Translations under genes and position numbers: made by a program
Notes under the pieces: model-generated
Database searches by the model: none
Told to the model about the DNA's origin: nothing
Seen by the model: the letters and a program-made list of their open reading frames with translations, nothing else
Source: Alphaproteobacteria bacterium
Lineage (GTDB): Bacteria; Pseudomonadota; Alphaproteobacteria; UBA9655
Assembly: GCA_019749915.1 (NCBI GenBank)
Contig: JAIEPE010000004.1
Span: forward strand, 44,636 to 108,635
Length of the DNA stretch: 64,000 bases
Direction: 5' to 3'
Shown here: piece after piece, positions 13,991 to 23,359 of the stretch
How the letters are laid out: each line of letters opens with the position of its first letter
How positions within the stretch are numbered: the first letter of the stretch is position 1

Positions 13991-14659
13991 ATGCGGAAAC
14001 TCTATCATTACTGGCTCTGCCCTTTTTCCCGAAAAATACGTCTTCTTTTAGCTGAAAAGAAACTTTCCTTTACTCTAGAAGTCATTAAGCCTTGGGATCC
14101 TCAACCTTCTCTTCTTCAATTAAACCCTGAAGGACTCCCCCCCATTTTGACCGATGACGATGGGAAAAGTATTTGTAATGCCTATCCCATTACAGAGTAT
14201 CTCGAAGAGGTTTATCATGAACAGCCAAGCTTAGGAAAAACTTCTCTTGAACGTGCTGAAGTCAGACGTCTCATTGCCTGGTTTGATGAAAAATTTAATA
14301 GTGAAGTCACCCATAATTTGGTCTTTGAGAAAGTCTTGCGCCGTAAAATGGGACAAGGCGGACCTGATTCGGCGACCATCCGCATTGGAAACGCCAATAT
14401 TCATGATCACCTAGAGTATATCTCTTGGTTATGTGATAGACGCAATTGGCTTGGAGGAGAAGAATTTTCCCTTGCAGACATTTCGGCTGCTGCCCACTTA
14501 TCTTGTATTGACTACCTTGGAGATGTCCCTTGGAACAAACACCCTGTAGCAAAGCTATGGTATTCGCGAGTTAAATCACGTCCCAGCTTTCGCGACATTT
14601 TAGCTGATAGCATCCCCGGGATTACTCCCTCTCCTGAATATACAGATTTAGATTTTTAG
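13991..14659 (+). CDS. Glutathione S-transferase family protein
   Basis: 222 residues with a thioredoxin-like N-terminal GST domain (about 1-80) and an all-helical C-terminal domain. The start MRKLYHYWLCPFSRKIRL keeps the place where GST active-site Ser or Cys residues occur (CPFSRK). The proline expected before the third strand is in EGLPPILTDD. The substrate is unknown. It is divergent from uppP across 67 bases and lies six bases upstream of recJ, with which it probably shares a transcript. Confidence 0.85.
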   Translation: MRKLYHYWLCPFSRKIRLLLAEKKLSFTLEVIKPWDPQPSLLQLNPEGLPPILTDDDGKSICNAYPITEYLEEVYHEQPSLGKTSLERAEVRRLIAWFDEKFNSEVTHNLVFEKVLRRKMGQGGPDSATIRIGNANIHDHLEYISWLCDRRNWLGGEEFSLADISAAAHLSCIDYLGDVPWNKHPVAKLWYSRVKSRPSFRDILADSIPGITPSPEYTDLDF

Positions 14660-14664
14660 GTTTT

Positions 14665-16443
14665 ATGAAAGAAGTTTGCGCCTCATCCCTCTCTGAAAAA
14701 CGTTGGGTCTTACGCCCTTATGATGACGCTCTTATCCTTACTTTTATGCAAAAATTAGGCTTGTCGGAAACTCTTTCTCGCCTTTTGGTCATGCGCCATC
14801 AAACTCTTGAGTCTTCCTCTCTTTTTCTAAAGCCTAGCCTCCGTCGCCATTTACCTGATCCACTGATTTTAAAGGATATGAACAAAGCCATACAGCGTCT
14901 GCACCAGGCCATCAAAGCGGGCGAGAAAATTCTTGTCTGGGGAGATTATGATGTGGATGGCGCCACCTCTAGTGCTCTTCTCCATCGCTTTTTTAAGGCC
15001 ATCGGTGTTCCTATTACTCTTTATATTCCTGATCGCATCAAGGAAGGTTACGGCCCTAACATTGCAGGCATTCAAAAGTTTATTCGCGAAGGCTATACGG
15101 TTATGATAACCGTTGATTGTGGCACGACTTCTTTTGATGCTATTGAAGCAGCAACAGGCATGGACGTGATCGTGTTAGATCACCATGCACCTGAAGCTAA
15201 ACTCCCCAAAGCTCACGCACTCGTCAACCCCAACCGCCTTGATGAAGATCCTGAGACAACTCAGGCCCTCGGCCACTTGGCCGCGGTGGGCATGTCTTTT
15301 TTATGTGTTGTAGCCCTTAATCGTACTTTGAGGGAAGCTGGATTTTATGAGACTCATCAAGAACCTGATCTCTTTTCCCTCCTTGATCTTGTGGCTTTAG
15401 GAACCGTTTGTGATGTGATGTCTTTAACTGGACTTAATCGTACCTTTGTCTCCCAAGGCCTTAAGGTCATGGCACAGCGACAAAATATAGGACTCAAAAC
15501 CCTGGCTGATATAGGCGGACTTTCAGAAACCCCTTCGCCCTACCACCTGGGTTTTGTTCTGGGACCTCGCATTAATGCAGGCGGGCGGGTTGGAGAGTCC
15601 TTTTTAGGCGCACGCCTTTTATCTACGGAAAATGTGGAGGAAGCCCTCAAAATTTCCAAAAAGCTTGATATCTACAACCAAGAACGACGCCTTCTTGAAG
15701 CAGAGGCTTTAGAGCAAGCTCTTGTCCAAGTCGATCCAGAAACCCCTTTTATTGTGGTGGACCGGGACGGATGGCATGAAGGGGTTATTGGTATTGTGGC
15801 AGGGCGCCTTAAGGAAAAATATCACAAACCTACGGCTGTCATTACGTGGAATGAGGACGGCATAGGAAAGGCCTCCGCTCGCTCTATACCTGGTTTTGAT
15901 TTCGGTCAATTTGTCCATAAAGCTCACCATTTGGGGTATCTTTTAGGAGGAGGTGGTCATGCCATGGCTGCCGGCTTCTCCCTTACCAAAGAACATCTTC
16001 CCTCCTTCAAAAAATTCCTTGCAAACGAACTGAAAAGAGTTGCTCAAGATGTTGACTTAAGTCCTTTGGTTTTGTGCGATGGATATTTGGATTTGACATC
16101 TCTCACACCAGCTCTTTTAGAGGAAATTTATAAACTCTCCCCTTTTGGGATGGGGAATCCGGGGCCCAAATTTATCTTCTCTGATGTCGTGATTAGCTCT
16201 TACACCCTTATTAAGGACGAACATATTAAATGTCGCTTTACTCAAGGAGATGGAGTTCATATTGAAGGTATTGGCTTTCGCCTGAAAGGCTCTCCCCTTG
16301 GGGATATATTAATGGAAGCAAAAGGTCGTCCCTTTAACCTTCTCGCTTCTCCCAAACTCGATACCTGGGGTGGAAAGGCAAAAATTACCCTCATGATTGA
16401 GGATGTGGCTCTTCTCTCTCACGACTTGAAGAAGGTAGGGTGA
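14665..16443 (+). CDS. recJ: Single-strand-specific exonuclease RecJ
   Basis: 5'-3' single-strand DNA exonuclease used in recombination and mismatch repair. 592 residues, normal length. DHH-family metal motifs are complete: Asp94, Asp96 and Asp98 in WGDYDVDG, Asp151 in TVDCGT, and DHH at 172-174. The DHHA1 part carries GGGGHAMAAGF near residue 430. An OB-like C-terminal domain follows. It is followed four bases later by recG. Confidence 0.96.
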   Translation: MKEVCASSLSEKRWVLRPYDDALILTFMQKLGLSETLSRLLVMRHQTLESSSLFLKPSLRRHLPDPLILKDMNKAIQRLHQAIKAGEKILVWGDYDVDGATSSALLHRFFKAIGVPITLYIPDRIKEGYGPNIAGIQKFIREGYTVMITVDCGTTSFDAIEAATGMDVIVLDHHAPEAKLPKAHALVNPNRLDEDPETTQALGHLAAVGMSFLCVVALNRTLREAGFYETHQEPDLFSLLDLVALGTVCDVMSLTGLNRTFVSQGLKVMAQRQNIGLKTLADIGGLSETPSPYHLGFVLGPRINAGGRVGESFLGARLLSTENVEEALKISKKLDIYNQERRLLEAEALEQALVQVDPETPFIVVDRDGWHEGVIGIVAGRLKEKYHKPTAVITWNEDGIGKASARSIPGFDFGQFVHKAHHLGYLLGGGGHAMAAGFSLTKEHLPSFKKFLANELKRVAQDVDLSPLVLCDGYLDLTSLTPALLEEIYKLSPFGMGNPGPKFIFSDVVISSYTLIKDEHIKCRFTQGDGVHIEGIGFRLKGSPLGDILMEAKGRPFNLLASPKLDTWGGKAKITLMIEDVALLSHDLKKVG

Positions 16444-16447
16444 ACCT

Positions 16448-18511
16448 ATGCGACCTGAAATTCTCTTTCCTCTTTTTGCGCCTCTTTCAAGTTTGAAGGG
16501 CGTCGGTCCCAGTTTGATTAAAACTCTGGAGCGACTTCAGATCAAATGCGTCTTTGATTTAGTGTGTCACCTTCCTGTTGGGGTGGCTCATTTCCCTTTG
16601 AAAAAGTCTCTCAAGGAATGCCAGCCAGGAGAGTCTGTGGCGCTTGTCGTTAAAATACTCGACTACAGTGCTCCCACAAGGAAACCCTTTAAAGTCATGT
16701 GTGAAATGGGAAAGGATCCCTTCAATCTTACGTTTTTTAAGGCCTATCCTAAATCCATTGAAACGCGGTTGCCCAAAGGACAGCAACGCCTCATCTGCGG
16801 AACGATTGAGCGATTTCTGGGAGAATGGCAGCTAGCCCATCCAGAACGCATTGCTCCCGCAGAAGTCGCGCCCTATTGGAAAGAAAAAAGCCCTCTTTAT
16901 CCCCTAACCGCAGGACTCTTTCAAAACCAAGCTCAGAGGTTTACAGAGCTTGCCTTGGGACGTCTTCCGGACCTTCCCGAATGGATCCCCCCCGCCCATC
17001 GAAACAATATCTGGCCTTCTTGGAAAACAGCTTTTGAAACGGTTCATACTCCCCAAGTTGAATCAGACCTCTTGCCCCATCACCCAGCTAGAGAACGTCT
17101 GTCCTTTGATGAGCTTTTTGCAGACCAATTGGCCCTCAGTTTGGTGCGCAACTCCCAAGCCAAAGGAAAAGCGATTATCTCAACGGGCATCCTAAAGGCA
17201 AAAATTCTCAAGGCCTTTGGCCATCCCCTCACCCCAGGACAGGCAAAGGCCTTGAAAGAGATTGAAGACGATATGGCCTCAATACATCGTATGGTTCGTT
17301 TAATTCAAGGCGATGTGGGATCAGGCAAAACCCTGGTCGCTTTGCTTGCCATTGCCGATGCTATTGAGGCGGGCTACCAGGCTGCTTTTCTTGTCCCCAC
17401 AGAAGTCCTTGCCAACCAACATGCCAAAACCCTTACAAAATTAGTCGCCGAAGCTGGTATTTCGGTGGCTCTCCTCACGAGTCGTCAAAAGCAAAAACAA
17501 GCCCTTTATAACGATTTAAAAGACGGCAAAATACACCTTATTGTGGGAACCCATGCCCTTCTGCAAGAAGGCGTTCAATTTGAAAATCTTGGACTTGTGG
17601 TCATTGATGAGCAGCACCGTTTTGGAGTCGAACAACGCATTAATCTGACCTCAAAGGGTCAAGATGTGGATGTGCTTATTATGACAGCAACACCCATTCC
17701 GCGAAGCCTTCAACTCACGGCCTATGGAGACTTAGAGATCTCTCGCATCCTCGACAAACCTCAAGGAAGGCAGCCCATTCAAACCCGTGTTTTGGGGTTG
17801 AATCGCCTTGATGAAGTTGTGACCGGTCTTGGACGATTATTAGAGGAAGGACAAAAAGTGTATTGGGTATGTCCTTTGGTAGAAGAATCAGAAGTGATAG
17901 ATCTAGCTGCCGCCACGGATCGATATGAGCACCTCAAATCTCTTTTTGGGACAGAGAAAGTAGGCCTTGTTCATGGAAAGCAAAAAGCAGAAGACAAAGA
18001 AGCAGCCATGGCTGCCTTTAAGGATGGGACTTCGCAAATTTTGGTAGCCACGACAGTTATTGAGGTGGGCATTGATGTGAGTGATGCAACCACCATAATT
18101 ATTGAGCATGCAGAGCGCTTTGGCCTTGCCCAACTGCATCAGCTACGAGGGCGGGTAGGGAGAGGAGAAAAAAACTCTCATTGTCTTCTCCTTTATGGCT
18201 CTCCTATTTCGGAAATTGGCAAGCAACGTCTTCAAGTTATGAAGGAAACCAATGATGGCTTTCGCATTGCAGAGGAAGATCTACGCCTTCGTGGGGGTGG
18301 CGATGTGCTGGGAACAAAGCAAAGCGGCCTTCCCTCTTACCGTCTAGCCGACCCTTTAACTTGTGGACCTCTTTTAGAAAAAGCCTATATGGCTGCCCAA
18401 GAGCTTTTGAAGGAAGATCCTTACCTGAAATCTCCTCAAGGAAGGGCTGCTCGCATTCTTCTTTCTTTGTTTCGACAGGAGAAAGGGATTGCTCGGTTAA
18501 CGTCAGGATAA
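16448..18511 (+). CDS. recG: ATP-dependent DNA helicase RecG
   Basis: Remodels stalled forks and branched DNA. 687 residues. The N-terminal wedge/OB domain is followed by the superfamily 2 helicase core. Walker A is GDVGSGKT at 288-295, the DEQH box is at 387-390, TATPIPRS is motif III, and ATTVIEVGIDV and QLRGRVGRG are motifs V and VI. Adjacent to recJ and to the YgjP-like gene, with no gap to the latter. Confidence 0.96.
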   Translation: MRPEILFPLFAPLSSLKGVGPSLIKTLERLQIKCVFDLVCHLPVGVAHFPLKKSLKECQPGESVALVVKILDYSAPTRKPFKVMCEMGKDPFNLTFFKAYPKSIETRLPKGQQRLICGTIERFLGEWQLAHPERIAPAEVAPYWKEKSPLYPLTAGLFQNQAQRFTELALGRLPDLPEWIPPAHRNNIWPSWKTAFETVHTPQVESDLLPHHPARERLSFDELFADQLALSLVRNSQAKGKAIISTGILKAKILKAFGHPLTPGQAKALKEIEDDMASIHRMVRLIQGDVGSGKTLVALLAIADAIEAGYQAAFLVPTEVLANQHAKTLTKLVAEAGISVALLTSRQKQKQALYNDLKDGKIHLIVGTHALLQEGVQFENLGLVVIDEQHRFGVEQRINLTSKGQDVDVLIMTATPIPRSLQLTAYGDLEISRILDKPQGRQPIQTRVLGLNRLDEVVTGLGRLLEEGQKVYWVCPLVEESEVIDLAAATDRYEHLKSLFGTEKVGLVHGKQKAEDKEAAMAAFKDGTSQILVATTVIEVGIDVSDATTIIIEHAERFGLAQLHQLRGRVGRGEKNSHCLLLYGSPISEIGKQRLQVMKETNDGFRIAEEDLRLRGGGDVLGTKQSGLPSYRLADPLTCGPLLEKAYMAAQELLKEDPYLKSPQGRAARILLSLFRQEKGIARLTSG

Positions 18512-18514
18512 ATG

Positions 18515-19195
18515 ATGCAAGAAATTACTTGGAACAATCAAAATATACCCGTCGTGTACAAACCAAGTCTGCGAGTCAAACGAATTTCCCTCCGTTTATC
18601 TCCTAAAGAACTCACTTTTATTCTAACCCATCCACCGCGGGCCACTCATCGTCAACTTCAACACTTCCTCGACAAATGTGGGCCATGGATTGAGCGACAA
18701 CTTGAAAAAATTACAGATGCCCCTTCCCTTCATCCAGGGGCAATACTATCTCTTTATGGAGAAGACTTTGAATGCATTCATGATCCCTTAAGACGCAAAC
18801 CTACCCTCTGCCAGGAAACAAAAATCTTGCACCTTCCTTCTAAATTTTTACAAAAAGACCTTCATTTGCTTTTTAAAAAGGTTGCCCATGAAAAACTCCT
18901 TCCTCTTTTATACAAGGCAGTTGAAGATTTAGACCAAAGAGTGGAGAAAGTTTCTTTTCGAGACAGCAAAACAAGGTGGGGTAGTTGCTCAGGACGTAAA
19001 ACCATTTCTTTGAACTGGCGACTTATCTTTCTCCCACCTGAGGTTGGTCACTATGTCTGTGCCCATGAAGCCGCCCATCTTTTACATATGAATCATAGCA
19101 AAGCCTTTTGGGAAGTGGTGGAGGGGATTTGCCCAACTTACAAAAAACACCGAAAATGGCTTAAAGCTCATGGATCAGCGTGGATGCGATTTTAA
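18515..19195 (+). CDS. YgjP-like M48-type metallopeptidase domain protein
   Basis: 226 residues matching the YgjP/DUF45 (WLM-SprT-like) family. The zinc site reads CAHEAAHLLHMNHSKAFW: HEAAH with the catalytic Glu, and a third His ten residues after the first. RDSKTRWGSCS just before it is also a family hallmark. The physiological substrate is not known for the family. Two adjacent ATGs follow the recG stop; the second (18515) has AGGA six bases upstream and is preferred over 18512. Its stop codon overlaps that of the convergent outer-membrane protein gene. Confidence 0.88.
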   Translation: MQEITWNNQNIPVVYKPSLRVKRISLRLSPKELTFILTHPPRATHRQLQHFLDKCGPWIERQLEKITDAPSLHPGAILSLYGEDFECIHDPLRRKPTLCQETKILHLPSKFLQKDLHLLFKKVAHEKLLPLLYKAVEDLDQRVEKVSFRDSKTRWGSCSGRKTISLNWRLIFLPPEVGHYVCAHEAAHLLHMNHSKAFWEVVEGICPTYKKHRKWLKAHGSAWMRF

Positions 19196-19818
19196 AACCA
19201 GTATTTTACGCCCAATGCAAAAGCTGTAGAGGCATCATCCACCCCATTATAGGTTCCGAAAACACCTGAGCGATGATGGTAGCGCAAAACAAACGCCCAG
19301 TTAGGATGGCAAGGGTGAGAAAAAGTGACTTCCGCCATCACAAAATTTAAGGTCTTAGATGTTTTATTGCGCCCTCTCCTTTTGACTTCAAGTTTTGGCC
19401 TATGGGTTGCAATACTAATACCATCTCCAATAGCTATTGTTGTTGGCATTGTCTTATTCCAAGGAAAGGACCACCAACGGGCTACTAGAATAGCGGGGTT
19501 TAATTCAAAATGATTTTGATCCCCAAAGTGTTGAACAGCCTGTCCTTCATATTCAAACCCCAAACGATTATCTAAAAATCGTACCAGTTCTTTCGAAACA
19601 GCAATCGCGGCAATTCCTGAATCTCCAAAGTCAGCATCTTTAATGATCTTACTCGAGGTCTGAGAGGTTAAAGGCCCTGCAAAAATAGTCGTTGCCCATC
19701 CACGACACCACCAGGGTTCTTTTGGCTCACACCCTTGCAGGTCCTTTTTTGTAGGGCAATTTCCTGCAAAAACAGGCTGAATGATCAATAATGAAAACAG
19801 ACAAAAAATGAACCACAT
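19192..19818 (-). CDS. Outer-membrane beta-barrel, acyloxyacyl hydrolase (PagL)-like
   Basis: 208 residues with a signal peptide (cleavage probably after VFAG, about residue 19) and a barrel-like pattern ending FALGVKYWF, the aromatic C-terminus expected of Omp85-assembled barrels. Near the end, RYHHRSG gives an H-x-S pair (His182, Ser184) with acidic residues soon after (Asp194, Asp195). This resembles the His-Ser-Glu/Asp catalytic site of PagL lipid A 3-O-deacylases. It starts 14 bases after mlaD and is the last gene of the mlaE-F-D transcript, which fits a role in outer-membrane lipid remodelling. The enzyme assignment is inference; it could be a non-catalytic barrel. Confidence 0.6.
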   Translation of the reverse strand: MWFIFCLFSLLIIQPVFAGNCPTKKDLQGCEPKEPWWCRGWATTIFAGPLTSQTSSKIIKDADFGDSGIAAIAVSKELVRFLDNRLGFEYEGQAVQHFGDQNHFELNPAILVARWWSFPWNKTMPTTIAIGDGISIATHRPKLEVKRRGRNKTSKTLNFVMAEVTFSHPCHPNWAFVLRYHHRSGVFGTYNGVDDASTAFALGVKYWF

Positions 19819-19832
19819 TTATTTTCTCCTTA

Positions 19833-20729
19833 TTATTGCCGCGGCACATAAACTCCTTTTCGCTGCGAATCAAAGAATAAACTTCGGGGATTTTCATCTA
19901 GTTTTTCAAAGAATTGCCTGGCTGTTGTTACCATTTCGCGGGTTTCATTTAAGGTCTGGAGAATCTCATAAGATCCTGTTTGAGTCAACGAATCTATTGC
20001 AATACGATTTTGCTTTAACAACTGATGAATATCTTTAGCAACGCTTTCAACCTGCAGCAAAGCACTATCTGTTGAGCGTCCAAGACGTTGAAGTTCGGTA
20101 TCAAAAGTGTTCATAGCCTTACGTGTATCTTTAATTAAATCTTTTAAAGGACCTGCGCTTTCCGCAAGGTTTTGCGTTAAAATATCAATATTTTTTAAAG
20201 CGTCCGAAAACCGCTCTCGATTTGCTTCATTAAAGGTGGCATTTATTCGATCAATAAGATTAGCGAATTTATTTACCATACGTGGCAAGGTCGTCATGAT
20301 TTCTTCAACTCCAGAATAACGGGAAGGAATTACAGGATAAGGCTCTCCCTTTTTTGCTTTTAGAAGAGGACTATCTTTACTTCCTCCCGAGATTTGGACG
20401 AACTTATAACCAGTGAGACCCTGTAATTCAAGAGAGGCAAATGAATCCTCTCGAATAGAAATATTTTCTTTAAGTCCCACAAGAACATTCACACGATCAG
20501 GGGTATCAAGATCAAGTTTAATATTTTTAACCGTTCCCACAGGGACCCCTAAGTAATTAACGGGTCCTCCAAGAGTCAAGCCTGTTACAGATCCAGGAAA
20601 ATAAATAGTATAGTACTTAACTTTATAATCGAAATCCATCTTCGCTATCCACAGACAAAAAGCCAAAATCCCTGTGATTAACAAAAGAACAAAAGTGCCT
20701 ACAATCAAATATCCAGCTCGTGTTTCCAT
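19833..20729 (-). CDS. mlaD: MlaD, MCE-domain subunit of the phospholipid transporter
   Basis: Periplasm-facing subunit that forms a ring channel on the MlaFE ABC transporter. One N-terminal membrane helix (about residues 5-28) is followed by the MCE domain (SVTGLTLGGPVNYLGVPVGTV) and a long helical C-terminal part rich in heptads. At 298 residues it is longer than the 183-residue E. coli MlaD, closer to alphaproteobacterial homologues with a helical extension. It begins 2 bases after mlaF. Confidence 0.92.
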   Translation of the reverse strand: METRAGYLIVGTFVLLLITGILAFCLWIAKMDFDYKVKYYTIYFPGSVTGLTLGGPVNYLGVPVGTVKNIKLDLDTPDRVNVLVGLKENISIREDSFASLELQGLTGYKFVQISGGSKDSPLLKAKKGEPYPVIPSRYSGVEEIMTTLPRMVNKFANLIDRINATFNEANRERFSDALKNIDILTQNLAESAGPLKDLIKDTRKAMNTFDTELQRLGRSTDSALLQVESVAKDIHQLLKQNRIAIDSLTQTGSYEILQTLNETREMVTTARQFFEKLDENPRSLFFDSQRKGVYVPRQ

Positions 20730-20731
20730 CT

Positions 20732-21505
20732 CTACTCCCTAAAGTCGGCCAGGGCCGTTTTCCCTCGAGCACCGTGAAAATAGGCACGAATCCAGGAATG
20801 ATTATTATCTAGCAAAGATTTTAGTGTCCCTACAATTGCCTTTTTGTCAACTAAAACCGCAATGCGATCACACAGGCGACTAATACTATCTAAGTCATGA
20901 GTCACCATAACAACCGTTAAATTTAAATTGTCTCTCAGGGTTAAAATAAGGTCATCAAAGGCCGCAGCAGCAATAGGGTCAAGACCTGCGGTAGGCTCAT
21001 CCAAAAAGAGGATTTCAGGATCTACAGCAAGAGCGCGGGCAAGAGCAGCTCTTTTTACCATTCCTCCTGAAAGCTCAGCAGGATATTTGAAAAAATCATC
21101 TTCCTTCAATCCCACCATTTTCAATTTAATAAAAGCCATTTCTCGTGCCAAATCATCAGGCATATTTTCCATATCCTTCATTGGAATTTGGATATTTTCT
21201 CCCACTGTAAGTGAACTAAAAAGAGCTCCTCCCTGAAAGAGAACCCCCCAATGAGATTGCATGTGAAGCTTTGTAATTTTTTCAAGAGATCCAATCTTAG
21301 TCTTCAAGACAGTAATTTCTCCCTCTTTTGGAGTCATTAACCCCAAAATTGTATTCATGAGAACTGATTTTCCCGCACCAGATCCACCTACAATACCAAA
21401 GATTTCCCCTTGATTTATATCTAAATCAAGGTGTTCATGAACAATCTTCCCTCCCAATTCAGTGACTAAATTACGGATAGATATAATGGGTGTTTGATTC
21501 GTCAT
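20732..21505 (-). CDS. mlaF: MlaF, ATP-binding subunit of the phospholipid transporter
   Basis: ABC ATPase powering phospholipid movement between inner and outer membranes. 257 residues. Walker A is GGSGAGKS at 40-47, the signature is LSGGMVKRAALARAL, Walker B is ILFLDEPTAGLD, and VMVTHDLDS is the switch His. LSGGM-KR instead of LSGGQ-QR is usual in the MlaF/Ttg2A family. Immediately follows mlaE with no gap. Confidence 0.94.
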   Translation of the reverse strand: MTNQTPIISIRNLVTELGGKIVHEHLDLDINQGEIFGIVGGSGAGKSVLMNTILGLMTPKEGEITVLKTKIGSLEKITKLHMQSHWGVLFQGGALFSSLTVGENIQIPMKDMENMPDDLAREMAFIKLKMVGLKEDDFFKYPAELSGGMVKRAALARALAVDPEILFLDEPTAGLDPIAAAAFDDLILTLRDNLNLTVVMVTHDLDSISRLCDRIAVLVDKKAIVGTLKSLLDNNHSWIRAYFHGARGKTALADFRE

Positions 21506-22651
21506 TTAAATCCCTATTTTTGAAAAGAAAATAGAGAGAAGGGCATCGGCAATAGTGACTAAAAATATGCTTTCAACCACAGAGCGTGTTGTACATATAC
21601 CTATACTTTCGGCCGTCCCTTTCACGCGCATCCCTTCGAAACAACTAACAAGACCTATAAGCCCTCCAAAAAGAGGGGCTTTCAAAATTCCAATCCAAAA
21701 ACCACCTAAGGTCACAGACTCACTAATACGGTGAATATAGAGTTGAGGAGTCACATCTAAGGAAAAAACAACCATAATCCCACCACCAATCAGCCCAGCT
21801 ATATCAGCAGCAAAAGTTAAAAGAGGCATAACCAGGACAAGCGCTATAATACGAGGAAGAATTAAAACATCCATAGGATTTAATCCCAAGGTATTCAGGG
21901 CATCCACTTCTTGATTAATTTTCATAATTCCTATTTGTGCTGTAATAGAGCTCCCCGTACGTCCCGCCACCAATATAGCTGTGATAAGAACACCAATTTC
22001 ACGCAACATCGATATACTAACCAGGTTAATCGTATAAATTTCAGCCCCAAAACGTCTGAGCTGCTCTTCGCCTTGATAAGCAAGAACAAGCCCCAAAGAA
22101 ACCGCCAAAAGAGATATAATGGGAAGAGCATTCACTCCCATTTTTTCCATATGGTAAAAAACAGATATGACCCTCAATCTCTTAGGGTGAAGGCACGTTA
22201 AAAATAGACCCACTGCGACTTGACCTAGAAAAACAATAAGATCAAACGTTAGAAAAACAAGCCCTAGACTTACTTTTCCTATTTCTACAAGCCGTTCTTC
22301 AAAAAAAGAAGAGGGGTGATGAATTTTTTCAAATGAGGGCTTATAAGGAGAAAGACGCGAAGAAAGCGTTTGAAAAGCTGCACTTTGATTTTGAAGGTCA
22401 ATGTGATGCCCTTTAAATTCTAAATCGTGCATCGTCCGTTGCAAAAGCCATACTCCAGCTGTATCATACTGTTGTAAATCAGATAAATCAAAAACAAGAC
22501 GTTTCGGCAGAGTCTTTTGAAGAAGATCGGTGCAAAGAGGTTCAGCCTCAAAGGATGTTTTAGCCACCCAAGACCCCTTGGGCTTGAAGATAGTTGTTTC
22601 TTTTTCAGAAAGCACTTCTAGTTTTGGTGAATGAATATCTATTATGGCCAT
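21506..22651 (-). CDS. mlaE: MlaE permease with N-terminal STAS (MlaB-like) domain
   Basis: 381 residues. The C-terminal two thirds is the MlaE permease (about 120-381), with the signature GASITAQIG-like stretch seen here as GRTGSSITAQIGIMKINQEVDAL and five to six membrane segments. The first ~100 residues form a STAS-like domain (VFDLSDLQQYDTAGVWLLQRTMHDL). E. coli encodes this as a separate protein, MlaB. The fusion would explain the absence of an mlaB gene here. AGAGGAAG about 12 bases upstream supports the ATG. It is divergent from aroK with very little room for two promoters. Confidence 0.92.
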   Translation of the reverse strand: MAIIDIHSPKLEVLSEKETTIFKPKGSWVAKTSFEAEPLCTDLLQKTLPKRLVFDLSDLQQYDTAGVWLLQRTMHDLEFKGHHIDLQNQSAAFQTLSSRLSPYKPSFEKIHHPSSFFEERLVEIGKVSLGLVFLTFDLIVFLGQVAVGLFLTCLHPKRLRVISVFYHMEKMGVNALPIISLLAVSLGLVLAYQGEEQLRRFGAEIYTINLVSISMLREIGVLITAILVAGRTGSSITAQIGIMKINQEVDALNTLGLNPMDVLILPRIIALVLVMPLLTFAADIAGLIGGGIMVVFSLDVTPQLYIHRISESVTLGGFWIGILKAPLFGGLIGLVSCFEGMRVKGTAESIGICTTRSVVESIFLVTIADALLSIFFSKIGI

Positions 22652-22687
22652 TATAAAAGATGCTTCCTCTTAGGGTTACAATTATGT

Positions 22688-23278
22688 ATGTTAAAGGAAA
22701 TTAAGAAAGATTTCAAAGGAATGAAAATAAAATCGAAGAGATATTCGACAAACCTGGTTTTGCCAAAAACTTTAGTCCTTGTTGGCTTGATGGGAGCGGG
22801 TAAAAGCAGCATTGGCTGGCGTATTGCCCAAAAACTAGGCATCCCCTTTAATGATTCAGATCAAGAAGTTGAACGGGCGGCGGGCTGCTCCGTTGCCGAT
22901 ATTTTTGAAACGTGGGGTGAAAAAGCTTTTCGCGATGCGGAAAGACGAGTTATAAAACGTCTTTTAAGTGCTCAAACTCAAGTAGTTTCTACTGGAGATG
23001 GAGCTTTCATTGACGATGAAAGCCGCAAACTTATCAAGGAAAATGCCATTTCTCTTTGGCTAAGAGCAGATCCTGAAATTTTATATGAGCGGGTCAGCCG
23101 TCGAGATACGCGTCCTCTTCTGTTTGAAGGAGATGCCAAAGAAATTTTGGAAGAAATGATTGAAAAACGTTATCCCGTTTATGCTGAAGCTGACCTTATG
23201 GTTGAAAGCAACGATGATGCCCATGAAGCTACTGTAGAGCGCGTTATTGAGGTTCTTAAAAATTATATCTATGATTAA
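22688..23278 (+). CDS. aroK: Shikimate kinase with altered shikimate-binding loop
   Basis: Phosphorylates shikimate at O3 in the chorismate pathway. Walker A is GLMGAGKSS, NDSDQEVE carries the substrate-binding Asp, and FRDAERRV carries the substrate Arg. RRDTRPLL forms the lid and RYPVYAEAD the last substrate-binding Arg. The loop that is normally GGG in this family reads GDG here (STGDGAF), an Asp in place of the central Gly. The start is uncertain: ATG 22688 or ATG 22721, the latter with AAAGGA directly abutting it; the upstream in-frame ATG at 22631 would run into mlaE. No aroB follows, unlike in many bacteria. Confidence 0.88.
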   Translation: MLKEIKKDFKGMKIKSKRYSTNLVLPKTLVLVGLMGAGKSSIGWRIAQKLGIPFNDSDQEVERAAGCSVADIFETWGEKAFRDAERRVIKRLLSAQTQVVSTGDGAFIDDESRKLIKENAISLWLRADPEILYERVSRRDTRPLLFEGDAKEILEEMIEKRYPVYAEADLMVESNDDAHEATVERVIEVLKNYIYD

Positions 23279-23359
23279 ACTTGTCGCTTTTGATGCCTTT
23301 ACAGTTTTGTCATAGAAGCCTAAACTCCCTTTAATTTAAAATCACAATGTGAAAGTTAC

